Shown here: piece by piece, positions 1 through 5,330 of the stretch | Layout of the letters: each line of letters starts with the position of its first letter | Position numbering within the stretch: the stretch's first letter is position 1 | From: a virus | Strand: one strand, 5' to 3' | Virus record (IMG/VR): IMGVR_UViG_3300030329_005548 | Coordinates: 1-21,561 of that record | Length of the DNA: 21,561 nt | Position numbers and translations under genes: made by a program | The notes under the pieces: model-generated | What the model saw: the letters and a program-made list of their open reading frames with translations, nothing else | Told to the model about the DNA's origin: nothing | Databases searched by the model: none

Positions 1-629
1 CTGGATATTGTTTTGCTAGAAAAGGCGAGTTAATAATTAGAAAAGCTTTTTTCACTTTTGAAGAATTTTATCAATCTTACTTAGCTGATAATATTCAAGG
101 GCAAAACAAATTAATTCATTTTAGGATTGCAACTAGTGGAAAGGTAAATGAATTAAATTGTCACCCTTTCAAAATAACGGATGAAATTGCTTTTATTCAT
201 AACGGAATAATTCCCAATTATGGCGATAAAATAGAAAACGATACTTTGCAATTTTCAAAAGAAATATTAAAACCTATTTTCAGCGAATATGGAGTTGATA
301 TTTTAAAGCGCAAATCGTTTAGACAAACGCTTGTAAAATTGATAGGACAATCAAAACTAGCTTTTTTAGATAATGAAGGTAATTCATATATTATAAACGA
401 AAAGATGGGGCATTCTAAAAATGGAATTTGGTTTTCAAATAATAGTTATAAAGAATATGGAAACCTAGTTTCATATTATCCGAATAATTATCAATACTAT
501 CAAACTGATGGATTCTGTTTAGATTGCGACATTGAATTAAATAAAGGCGAGTACGAAGTTTGTAATACTTGCGATGAAATATCGGAATATGATGGCTGGG
601 GTAAAAATAAAGTAATTTACAAATCCTAA
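1..629 (+). CDS. Class II glutamine amidotransferase-like protein (5' partial)
   Basis: The reading frame is open from base 3 to the TAA at 627-629, so the gene begins left of the window. The visible part has the class II (Ntn-type) amidotransferase signatures HFRIATSG, NCHPF and IAFIHNGII. In that family these form the glutamine-binding pocket around an N-terminal nucleophile cysteine, which here would lie outside the window. The family releases ammonia from glutamine for a partner synthase; no partner is visible. The C-terminus adds two CxxC pairs (CLDC and CNTC) like a small zinc ribbon, unusual for a bare amidotransferase domain. A TTG inside the frame at 246 is not a credible start because the conserved motifs lie upstream of it. 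The last codons and stop form one strand of a hammerhead ribozyme. The fold call is fairly secure; substrate and pathway are unknown. Confidence 0.75.
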   Translation, partial: GYCFARKGELIIRKAFFTFEEFYQSYLADNIQGQNKLIHFRIATSGKVNELNCHPFKITDEIAFIHNGIIPNYGDKIENDTLQFSKEILKPIFSEYGVDILKRKSFRQTLVKLIGQSKLAFLDNEGNSYIINEKMGHSKNGIWFSNNSYKEYGNLVSYYPNNYQYYQTDGFCLDCDIELNKGEYEVCNTCDEISEYDGWGKNKVIYKS

Positions 630-680
630 CTGATGAGCCTATAAAGGCGAAACGAGGGCTAATTGTCCTCGTCTTAGGAT
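623..680 (+). ncRNA. Type I hammerhead ribozyme
   Basis: All canonical elements are present in order. The stem I 5' strand is ATCCTAA (623-629). The core CTGATGA is 630-636. Stem II is GCCT/AGGC (637-640 with 645-648) with an ATAA loop and the usual G10.1-C11.1 closing pair. GAAA is 649-652. Stem III is 653-659 with 665-671 (7 pairs, one G-U) and a 5-nt loop. The cleavage triplet GTC is 671-673, with A652 pairing U672. The stem I 3' strand is TTAGGAT (674-680), fully complementary to 623-629. Cleavage is expected after C673. Stem I is the open stem, hence type I. It overlaps the end and stop codon of the amidotransferase gene. It lies just before the ribosome binding site of the next ORF, so cleavage would leave that ORF a leader of about 25 nt. 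Confidence 0.93.
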
Positions 681-698
681 AAAACGAAAGGATAACAA

Positions 699-812
699 AT
701 GAAATCAATTATTAATTTCTTGCATAATCTTTTAATCATATCATTCCTTGCAATTATTACGACATCTTTAATATTTGGCTTTGCTTCTATTGTTTGGATA
801 ACCTTTAGTTAA
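699..812 (+). CDS. Small single-pass membrane peptide (37 aa)
   Basis: This short ORF begins at an ATG with a good ribosome binding site (AAAGGA at 687-692, 6-nt spacing) and ends at a TAA. The product is almost entirely hydrophobic from about residue 8 to 34 (FLHNLLIISFLAIITT and onward), predicting one transmembrane helix with a short charged N-terminus. It lies 19 nt downstream of the hammerhead ribozyme and would be the first ORF on the 3' cleavage product. No family is recognised. Small phage membrane peptides are often lysis- or exclusion-related, but nothing here shows that. The ribosome binding site and helix make it likely to be translated. Confidence 0.55.
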   Translation: MKSIINFLHNLLIISFLAIITTSLIFGFASIVWITFS

Positions 813-821
813 AGCTAGATA

Positions 822-854
822 AATGGGGTATGATTTTTAAAATTGTACCCCATT
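822..854 (+). terminator. Hairpin after the membrane-peptide gene (possible terminator)
   Basis: AATGGGGTA (822-830) pairs perfectly with TACCCCATT (846-854). In RNA the stem continues inward through two G-U pairs and an AT-rich part. It starts 9 nt after the stop codon of the membrane peptide, the usual place for a terminator, but no clear U-tract follows, so termination is uncertain. The left arm with one extra base, AAATGGGGTA, recurs at 971-980, so the arm may also be a protein-binding site. Confidence 0.45.
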
Positions 855-1010
855 ACAAATTTCAAATTTCATAAAATATCTTAAAATAGGCGCTTACTTA
901 ATATCGCCTACAATTAAAAAAGTGGCTTCTAGCCATAAATTTAAGCTTCGTTTTTTTCAATATTTGCCAAAAATGGGGTATTAGTTCCGATTCCGACATT
1001 ACCAGACCGA

Positions 1011-1030
1011 TTTGATCTGTTTTGATCTGT
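1011..1030 (+). repeat. Perfect 10-bp tandem duplication
   Basis: TTTGATCTGT occurs twice back to back (1011-1020 and 1021-1030) in non-coding DNA. The 10-bp period would put two identical half-sites on the same helix face. No function is evident. Confidence 0.7.
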
Positions 1031-1133
1031 GCAGCATTAAGTCAGGTGAGCGCAAAAAATTTAATTTACCGAGGAGAAATAAAAATTTTTAATTATATGA
1101 TTTTATAATTTTATCAATTTTCGGGATTTTTAT

Positions 1134-1203
1134 TGAGACAAATCTCATTATTAAATTGAGACAAATCTCATTATTAATAATTTATTTATTGAGATTCATC
1201 TCA
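1134..1203. repeat. Array of three TGAGA-N4-TCTCA palindromes
   Basis: Perfect 14-bp dyads lie at 1134-1147, 1157-1170 and 1190-1203. The first two share the CAAA spacer and flanks (ATTATTAA after each); the third has TTCA. Centre-to-centre distances are 23 and 33 bp, differing by about one helical turn. A related dyad, TGAGT-N4-ACTCA, is at 1401-1414. The pattern suggests operators or iterons bound by a dimeric protein upstream of the rightward small-gene operon. The binding protein is unknown; the HTH protein encoded at 10208-10450 is one candidate. Confidence 0.75.
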
Positions 1204-1301
1204 TTAGTAAGGGCTGGTTTTCGCTGTCTTTTATTTTAGACCGAGGAGTGAAAAAAGGCGTTTCCCCTCGACAAGTCTTTATATTTCACGCCAAATGGTT
1301 C

Positions 1302-1373
1302 TTATATATTTACCAGGAGGGTAATTTATATATTTACCAGGAGGGTAATTTATATATTTACCAGGAGGGTAAT
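1302..1373. repeat. Three perfect 24-bp tandem repeats
   Basis: Identical 24-bp units occupy 1302-1325, 1326-1349 and 1350-1373. Each contains the dyad TTACC-AGGAG-GGTAA, which includes the Shine-Dalgarno-like AGGAGG but is followed by no start codon on the plus strand. A fragment, AGGGTAAT, recurs shortly downstream. Read on the minus strand, the unit is eight codons in frame and would encode NYPPGKYI three times in the ORF 1422 to 1279. Regular dyads at a 24-bp period suit iterons or a multi-site operator. Confidence 0.8.
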
Positions 1374-1509
1374 TTGATATTTCAATCCAAAGGGTAATAT
1401 TGAGTCTGTACTCACGCAGCATCTTCAATTATTTTATACCAGAGTTTTGGGCTGACGCGATGAGATCGGAGAATATGATCCAACTGAGGTTGAAGCTGGA
1501 CACTATTAC

Positions 1510-1543
1510 TATAAATGTAATATTAATTATTGCGTAAAGTAGT
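1510..1543 (+). promoter_or_regulatory. Promoter-like bipartite element, copy 1
   Basis: TATAAATGTAATAT (1510-1523) is followed by TAAAGTAGT (1535-1543). The same two blocks, with the same 25-nt start-to-start distance, recur at 10534-10567 before the other rightward gene pair. The first block is -10-like (TATAAA/TGTAAT). A loose -35-like TTGAAG is at 1490-1495. It lies 48 nt before the first ORF of the small-gene operon. The duplication makes a shared promoter or activator/operator site likely; the start site is not mapped. Confidence 0.6.
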
Positions 1544-1590
1544 ATAGCTGGATTAAATTCTTATATCTTAAATAACGAAAGGAGTCATAG

Positions 1591-1779
1591 ATGACCAATA
1601 CAATCTGCGTTACAAAAAGCCAATTAGAATCGCTAAAGCAAATTAGCAATTTAATATTAGAGGAAAGATACCATAATCTATTCGAAGGGGAAGATGGGGG
1701 TAGATTAGATGAGGAACTTCAGAGCGATTTAGAGGAAATAATTAATTCTGTTAAAAATAACATAAAGAGGAGAAAATAA
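1591..1779 (+). CDS. Small acidic hypothetical protein (62 aa)
   Basis: This is the first gene of the rightward small-gene operon. It starts at an ATG behind AACGAAAGGAG (1574-1584), the same ribosome-binding leader found before 699 and 10589. The product is mostly charged, with helix-forming stretches (SQLESLKQISNLILEERY, then LQSDLEEIINSVKNNIKRR), acidic in the middle and basic at the end. It is probably a short helical protein. No motif or family is recognised. The context, leading an operon of tiny proteins under a shared promoter-like box, suggests an early or host-takeover role, which is inference. Confidence 0.65.
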   Translation: MTNTICVTKSQLESLKQISNLILEERYHNLFEGEDGGRLDEELQSDLEEIINSVKNNIKRRK

Positions 1780-1780
1780 A

Positions 1781-1957
1781 ATGACTAAACAAATAAATAA
1801 AGTCTCTAAAAAAGAGTGTTTAGATGCTATTGATTATCTATTTACTATGGGATATACGCTAGAGATGACGGGAGATAAAAAATACTATACTGAAATACTA
1901 CTTAAAAAAGTAGCTAATGATTATAATATTGAATTGAAAGGAATTGATAATGACTAA
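1781..1957 (+). CDS. Small hypothetical protein (58 aa)
   Basis: The ATG at 1781 lies one base after the previous stop and is preceded by AGAGGAG (about 1767-1773). The 58-codon frame ends at TAA 1955-1957, overlapping the next start by 8 bases. The product is lysine- and tyrosine-rich (KKECLDAIDYLFTMGYTLEM in the middle) and looks like two short helices. No family is recognised. Tight spacing and the overlap indicate co-translation with its neighbours. Confidence 0.6.
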   Translation: MTKQINKVSKKECLDAIDYLFTMGYTLEMTGDKKYYTEILLKKVANDYNIELKGIDND

Positions 1958-2108
1958 AAATGAAATAATGGATAACCTTTATGATTTAAGCCAATGTATT
2001 ATAGAGATTGCATCTGACTTAGAAAAGGATAAGATGGATATTGATGATGTGCCTAAATGCTTTATAGATATAATTGACGATTCTGCGAAAGAAAGTGAGG
2101 TCGTGTGA
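1950..2108 (+). CDS. Small acidic hypothetical protein (52 aa)
   Basis: It starts at ATG 1950 inside the end of the previous gene, with GAAAGGA at 1936-1942 as ribosome binding site. It ends in TGA 2106-2108, sharing one base with the next ATG. The product is strongly acidic and helical (NLYDLSQCIIEIASDLEKDK, then DIDDVPKCFIDIIDD). Two cysteines are present but no metal-binding pattern. No homologous family is recognised. The gene is supported by its overlaps and ribosome binding site rather than by homology. Confidence 0.6.
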   Translation: MTKNEIMDNLYDLSQCIIEIASDLEKDKMDIDDVPKCFIDIIDDSAKESEVV

Positions 2109-2365
2109 TGGAAATACCTAAAGAACTATTCAAAACTAAAATAAATCCAAAATCTGACCCTAAGAGGAATTTTAAAGTTGAGTTTGATTGTGATAATTAT
2201 AAAGTTGCAACCCTAATACAAGATATTGTTCATACCCTTCCGTATGATATATACTCTGAGGCAATACTAATAAAATGTAGTGAGTGTTGTGAAGAACTTT
2301 TTTCTATGCACGAGGTTTGCGAAGATTGTGATGAACTTTTTAACGAAGAAAGTGAGGTGGAGTGA
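2108..2365 (+). CDS. Small zinc-ribbon-like hypothetical protein (85 aa)
   Basis: The start chosen is ATG 2108, overlapping the previous TGA. A GTG three bases upstream is a less likely start. The C-terminal third has CSEC...CEDC, a pair of CxxC knuckles about 14 residues apart, followed by an acidic tail. This resembles the end of the amidotransferase gene at the left edge (CLDC...CNTC) and may bind zinc. The N-terminal part (about residues 1-50) has no recognised fold. The stop overlaps the next ATG by one base. Confidence 0.6.
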   Translation: MEIPKELFKTKINPKSDPKRNFKVEFDCDNYKVATLIQDIVHTLPYDIYSEAILIKCSECCEELFSMHEVCEDCDELFNEESEVE

Positions 2366-2559
2366 TGGAAACATTTGAAAGATACAAGGTTAATCTCAGA
2401 GTACACGATAATAAAGTTTACTCTTATAATACTGACGTTGCTGATATCGACCATAAAAATAAAACAATTACCCCACATCGATATTACTCAGTTACAACAT
2501 CAAAACATATTAATTATGTAGCCAATGAATATGGCTATGAAGTAAGGAAGGAGAAATGA
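2365..2559 (+). CDS. Small hypothetical protein (64 aa)
   Basis: ATG 2365 overlaps the preceding TGA. GAGGTGGAG just upstream serves as ribosome binding site. The 64-residue product is rich in Tyr, His and Lys with alternating hydrophobic residues (YKVNLRVHDNKVYSYNTDVA), suggesting a small beta-rich domain. No motif or family is recognised. It ends in an ATGA overlap with the next gene and is part of the same operon. Confidence 0.6.
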   Translation: METFERYKVNLRVHDNKVYSYNTDVADIDHKNKTITPHRYYSVTTSKHINYVANEYGYEVRKEK

Positions 2560-2786
2560 TTATGAGATGTTATGAATTATTAGATGTTGTGGGTAATCCA
2601 CAAGACATTAAAGCCCAATTAATAAAAAGAGGTTTTGGGAATATTTATAAATTTCTTGGAGAATCTCCAAATGGCTATACGATGATTGAGTTTAAAATAC
2701 ATAAAAAGCAAAGACCTAAATTAGAGAAATTATTTTATGAATGGGGTTTTGATGAGGGTTTAGACTTTTACGAAGTAAAGAAATAA
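2556..2786 (+). CDS. Small hypothetical protein (76 aa)
   Basis: This is the last gene of the rightward operon. ATG 2556 overlaps the previous stop. An in-frame ATG at 2562 sits at a better distance from GGAG (2550-2553), so the true protein may be 74 aa. The sequence reads like a compact alpha/beta domain (VVGNPQDIKAQLIKRGF, then MIEFKIHKKQRPKLEKLFYE). No family is recognised. A strong hairpin begins 11 nt after its stop. Confidence 0.62.
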   Translation: MIMRCYELLDVVGNPQDIKAQLIKRGFGNIYKFLGESPNGYTMIEFKIHKKQRPKLEKLFYEWGFDEGLDFYEVKK

Positions 2787-2796
2787 GCCTAAAACA

Positions 2797-2839
2797 AAGG
2801 GCGCTAAGGTCTGTTCATCTTTCGATAATTAGCGCCCTT
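2797..2839. terminator. Bidirectional hairpin terminator between convergent genes
   Basis: AAGGGCGCTAA (2797-2807) pairs with TTAGCGCCCTT (2829-2839), an 11-bp perfect stem with a 21-nt loop. On the minus strand it is followed by TTTGTTTT, a usable U-tract; on the plus strand the tail is weaker. It lies between the end of the rightward operon and the leftward gene at 2804-3151, whose last codons and stop lie inside the hairpin. Confidence 0.75.
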
Positions 2840-3151
2840 AAAATTCCCCTTTCGCCTACGATTAGCTTCAGCTAATTTGTGTTCATATTTCATAAGCAAA
2901 AAGCATTTTCTAAGCCCTTCAACTTGGATATGTTTTGACCAATTCAACATAGCGCCACAAAGCAAATTATCATCTTCATCCTTATAAGCCAACATACAAT
3001 AGTGATCCAATTCTGGTCTGCCTAAGTGACATTGATTGTGATTGTAATTTTGCTCTAAAAACTCTTTTATATTATGGCTCAAAGGGTCATTTGATCCAAG
3101 ATCTGTTTTCTTTATAATTTTAGAGAAATGGTCTTTTATATCTAGATCCAA
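2804..3151 (-). CDS. Hypothetical protein (115 aa)
   Basis: This leftward ORF is the last of its block. The frame extends only a few codons beyond the TTG at 3151-3149 before a stop. No upstream ATG exists, and no clear ribosome binding site is visible, so the start is weak. The product has a central region (GRPELDHYCMLAYKDEDDNL) with His and Cys residues and a basic C-terminus (LAEANRRRKGNFKGANYRKM). I do not recognise the family. The basic tail could bind nucleic acid. The stop codon sits inside the terminator hairpin. The frame is long and clean, so it is likely coding. Confidence 0.55.
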   Translation of the reverse strand: MDLDIKDHFSKIIKKTDLGSNDPLSHNIKEFLEQNYNHNQCHLGRPELDHYCMLAYKDEDDNLLCGAMLNWSKHIQVEGLRKCFLLMKYEHKLAEANRRRKGNFKGANYRKMNRP

Positions 3152-3172
3152 AAAATGTTTTTATATTTATAT

Positions 3173-3271
3173 TTAAAGGGTAAGGGTTAAATTATCAGGA
3201 GTGAAGGGTGATATTATTGATAGTATTGATAGTTTGGAGCTATAAACTATCAAAACTATCAAAACTATCAT
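3173..3271 (-). CDS. Possible 32-aa hydrophobic peptide over 9-bp repeats
   Basis: On the minus strand an ATG at 3271 follows AGGAG (3283-3279) at an ideal 7-nt distance. It opens a 32-codon frame that ends just before the next leftward gene. The first residues, MIVLIVLIVY, come from tandem 9-bp repeats (TGATAGTTT), so the hydrophobic start may be a by-product of the repeats. The peptide then reads SSKLSILSIISPFTPDN. No family is recognised. The ribosome binding site is the main support, and the region may instead be purely regulatory. Confidence 0.3.
   Translation of the reverse strand: MIVLIVLIVYSSKLSILSIISPFTPDNLTLTL
3218..3270. repeat. 9-bp repeats forming a long inverted repeat
   Basis: AAACTATCA is repeated three times head to tail (3244-3270). 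The inverse, TGATAGTAT followed by TGATAGTTT, is at 3218-3235. The two sets pair over 18 bp with one mismatch around an 8-nt loop. A further partial copy, AACTATCAG, lies at 3284-3300 near the end of the helicase gene. This could be an operator/iteron set or a hairpin that trims or ends the helicase transcript. No U-tract follows. Confidence 0.7.
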
Positions 3272-3281
3272 GGGTCTACTC

Positions 3282-4397
3282 CTAACTATCAGTTTCGATG
3301 AATTTGATGCTAGTTTTCTTATATTTACCATGAAATACTCGTTTTATCATCCCGATCTGGCTCATTTCCTTCAACCATCTATGAGCCGTAACAGTAGCCA
3401 CACTCTCTCCCATAGTATCCCCAGTAACATTCAGCCATTCTGTCGTAGTAAACTCATCAGCCATCCGATCCAAACTGCTCTCCCACTTCAATTTCTTAGG
3501 CTCTGGAATCACCAAACCGCGCACCTTATCAGCAGCCACCACACCAGGGGATTCGATCTGGATTCCCCCACTAACCTGATCGTTAAATTCGATCACATAG
3601 ATCCCTGGATTCTTATCTCCCATCCGACTTTTACCCACACGAAATAAGCTAAAATTCTGATTAGTTTTCCCCAACATCGTACAATATTCCATCCACCAAT
3701 TCAGCACACTCGATCCAGCCATACGTTCTTCAGTCAATCCTTGCTCCTGGGTATTCTTTAAAAAATGATGGATTAATACAATAGCAGAATCACTCGCCAC
3801 CCTTAATCCTTCTATTTGGCCCAACAAAGGCTTGATCTTCTCTGAGTCACTTATATTATTTGCTCCAGATAACTGATAAAGATTATCGATAATGATCACA
3901 TCTGGCTCTTGCATGATCACTTGCGCTTCTATAAGCGGAAACACCTCGGAAAAATCCCCAGGCTTAGTCACCAACCTAAAATTCTCGGCACAAACTTCCT
4001 GATCAAACGAATGGCCTTCAGTAAGCTTCTTTATCCTACGCAACGTCTCGTCTTGCCCATTCTCCAGATCAACATACAATACCTTCCGCGCTTTTTCTAT
4101 CTCAAAGCCCAAATAGTAAGGTTTCCCAGAAGCTAGTGAGAGCGCAGCACCAAGATACAAATAGCTTTTACCAGCCTCAAAATCCCCAACAGCCACCGTC
4201 TTTTTCCGCATCGGGATCATATCTTTGATCGCCCATTCTACTTCTTGATAAGGAGTATTGAATATTTGCATCCCAGAAATAACATTCACTTCATCCTTTT
4301 TACCATTTTTTATCATTTCTTCTGGCAATTTACTCCCACTAGCTAAATGATCCGTCAAGTCCTTACCATCTTCAAGTTTTATATCCGATTTACGCAT
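3282..4397 (-). CDS. RepA-like (AAA_25) replicative helicase / ATPase
   Basis: The 371-aa protein has a Walker A motif GDFEAGKS (71-78), a Walker B strand DVIIID (166-171) and a sensor-like strand IVLIHHFLK (206-214), the pattern of RecA-fold hexameric RepA/DnaB-type helicases (AAA_25). The C-terminal region from about 315 to 360 (TTEWL...VTAHRWLKEM...GMIKRV) looks like a winged helix. The N-terminus includes DGKDLTDHLASG, like the linker that joins primase to helicase in single-chain phage proteins, so this appears to be a split primase-helicase. The start ATG overlaps the primase stop by 8 bases, implying coupled translation. Its role would be unwinding DNA at the fork. The GTGxxGKT-type P-loop is relaxed but keeps GKS. 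Confidence 0.88.
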   Translation of the reverse strand: MRKSDIKLEDGKDLTDHLASGSKLPEEMIKNGKKDEVNVISGMQIFNTPYQEVEWAIKDMIPMRKKTVAVGDFEAGKSYLYLGAALSLASGKPYYLGFEIEKARKVLYVDLENGQDETLRRIKKLTEGHSFDQEVCAENFRLVTKPGDFSEVFPLIEAQVIMQEPDVIIIDNLYQLSGANNISDSEKIKPLLGQIEGLRVASDSAIVLIHHFLKNTQEQGLTEERMAGSSVLNWWMEYCTMLGKTNQNFSLFRVGKSRMGDKNPGIYVIEFNDQVSGGIQIESPGVVAADKVRGLVIPEPKKLKWESSLDRMADEFTTTEWLNVTGDTMGESVATVTAHRWLKEMSQIGMIKRVFHGKYKKTSIKFIETDS

Positions 4398-5124
4398 TAA
4401 AAACCTTCAATATCTTCTCTTCAGCCCTTTTACCAGCCTCATCGTTATCAAACTGCACCACTAAATCATCAAAATTCGTCTTTAAAAGGCTCACCAGAAC
4501 TGACGGAACATTCGAATTCGCACCATTATTAAAAGAAATCGCTTGTCTACCACTTGATATCATAGAAATACAATCTTTTTCACCCTCAACAACATATAAT
4601 GGCTTATTTTTCTTATATTTTGTTAACATATGCCAAAATGGATAGATAAATGTCTGTGCATGCCCTGTCACTTGCCTTTTTTTATGCCATTTTATATTCA
4701 CAAGCTGACCTGCGCCATTCAAATATGGAAAAACAAAGCCATTATCCCACCCAACATACAATTTTTTCACAATTCCCTTATTCCAGGGTAATCCTTTCGT
4801 GTATTTATCATAATTAAAATGCAAAGTATCCATCGCTTCCATAGCGTAGTCGTGAAAATTAACTTCGAGGACATCAGGCATCGACCACACCTTCGCCTTT
4901 TTAGGAGAAACAGCCATTTTGACCCCTTTTTGGAGCTTTTCTCCGACCATTTCCGCAAATTGATAGGCATTTCCCTTGACTTCACACCCAAAACAATAAA
5001 AAAGCCCATCCTCACTAAAACTAAAACTTGGCTTCCGATCATCGTGAAAAGGACATAATCCCACATACTGACCCCCACTTGAAGATCTTATGTTATTTAC
5101 ATGCTTTTCAAAGATATCGATCAT
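4390..5124 (-). CDS. DNA primase (CHC2 zinc finger + TOPRIM)
   Basis: This 244-aa DnaG-type primase has an N-terminal CHC2 zinc finger, C24-P-F-H27 with C44-F-G-C47. The TOPRIM domain shows VVEGEKD (178-184, E180) and FDNDEAG (225-231, D226 and D228), the acidic metal-binding residues. It is shorter than bacterial DnaG because the helicase-interaction part is missing; the helicase is the next gene. It should make RNA primers for phage replication in the cytoplasm. The start ATG at 5124 overlaps the stop of the upstream small gene (ATGA), and the end overlaps the helicase start. Confidence 0.93.
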   Translation of the reverse strand: MIDIFEKHVNNIRSSSGGQYVGLCPFHDDRKPSFSFSEDGLFYCFGCEVKGNAYQFAEMVGEKLQKGVKMAVSPKKAKVWSMPDVLEVNFHDYAMEAMDTLHFNYDKYTKGLPWNKGIVKKLYVGWDNGFVFPYLNGAGQLVNIKWHKKRQVTGHAQTFIYPFWHMLTKYKKNKPLYVVEGEKDCISMISSGRQAISFNNGANSNVPSVLVSLLKTNFDDLVVQFDNDEAGKRAEEKILKVFNA

Positions 5125-5330
5125 TTACCAGATTCCGATCGCCCCATTATCCCATGATTTCTCCACCAACCATTATACGGAGCATCCTCTGGCGCATTTG
5201 ACCTAAAAAATTCTGATCGCTCTTTTAAATATTGTGGATCATTTGGAGCATCACCCTTGTAAGGCCAACCCTTTTTCCATCTTTTCCAATCATCCCACTC
5301 GCTATTATTCCTGCGCTTTTTTCCTCGCAT
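5121..5330 (-). CDS. Hypothetical Trp-rich basic protein (69 aa)
   Basis: The product is rich in Trp, Arg, Lys and Asn (WDDWKRWKKGWPYKG and NGWWRNHGIMG) and has no recognised domain. Its ATG lies inside the end of the preceding 40-aa gene (26-nt overlap), and its stop overlaps the primase start by 4 nt, so it sits in a tightly coupled replication operon. A high charge with many aromatics is common in small phage proteins that contact other proteins or nucleic acid, but no function can be assigned. Confidence 0.65.
   Translation of the reverse strand: MRGKKRRNNSEWDDWKRWKKGWPYKGDAPNDPQYLKERSEFFRSNAPEDAPYNGWWRNHGIMGRSESGK

Larger units (their letters stand above)
813..1590. other. Non-coding region with repeats and promoter-like elements
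   Basis: No convincing gene is seen in about 780 bp of very AT-rich sequence. It holds a hairpin (822-854), smaller hairpins TAGGCG/CGCCTA (887-910) and TGGCT/AGCCA (923-935), a 10-bp tandem duplication (1011-1030), three TGAGA-N4-TCTCA palindromes and a related TGAGT-N4-ACTCA, three 24-bp tandem repeats (1302-1373), and a promoter-like box (1510-1543). Such a clustering of iteron-like repeats suits an origin, an operator region or a phage attachment region, but none is proven. A 47-codon ORF on the minus strand (1422 to 1279) crosses the tandem repeats and has no clear ribosome binding site. Confidence 0.7.

Noticed and set aside
415-708. 97-codon minus-strand ORF opposite the amidotransferase and ribozyme
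   Set aside because: It runs antisense to a domain with clear motifs and to the ribozyme, and has no ribosome binding site or recognisable content.
1242-1293. Riboswitch-like alternative pairing (GTGAAA/TTTCAC against GGCGT/ACGCC)
   Set aside because: The two pairings compete, but the stems are short, match no known riboswitch core, and lie about 300 nt from the next gene.
1302-1373. Possible CRISPR array
   Set aside because: The 24-bp units are directly tandem with no spacers between them, there are only three, and no cas genes are present.
3425-3445. CTGATGA on the minus strand in the helicase gene
   Set aside because: No stem II/GAAA arrangement; explained by coding of the winged-helix region.
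3270-3647. 125-codon plus-strand ORF opposite the helicase
   Set aside because: It is antisense to a well-supported helicase with Walker motifs and has low-complexity His/Ser/Pro content typical of a shadow frame.
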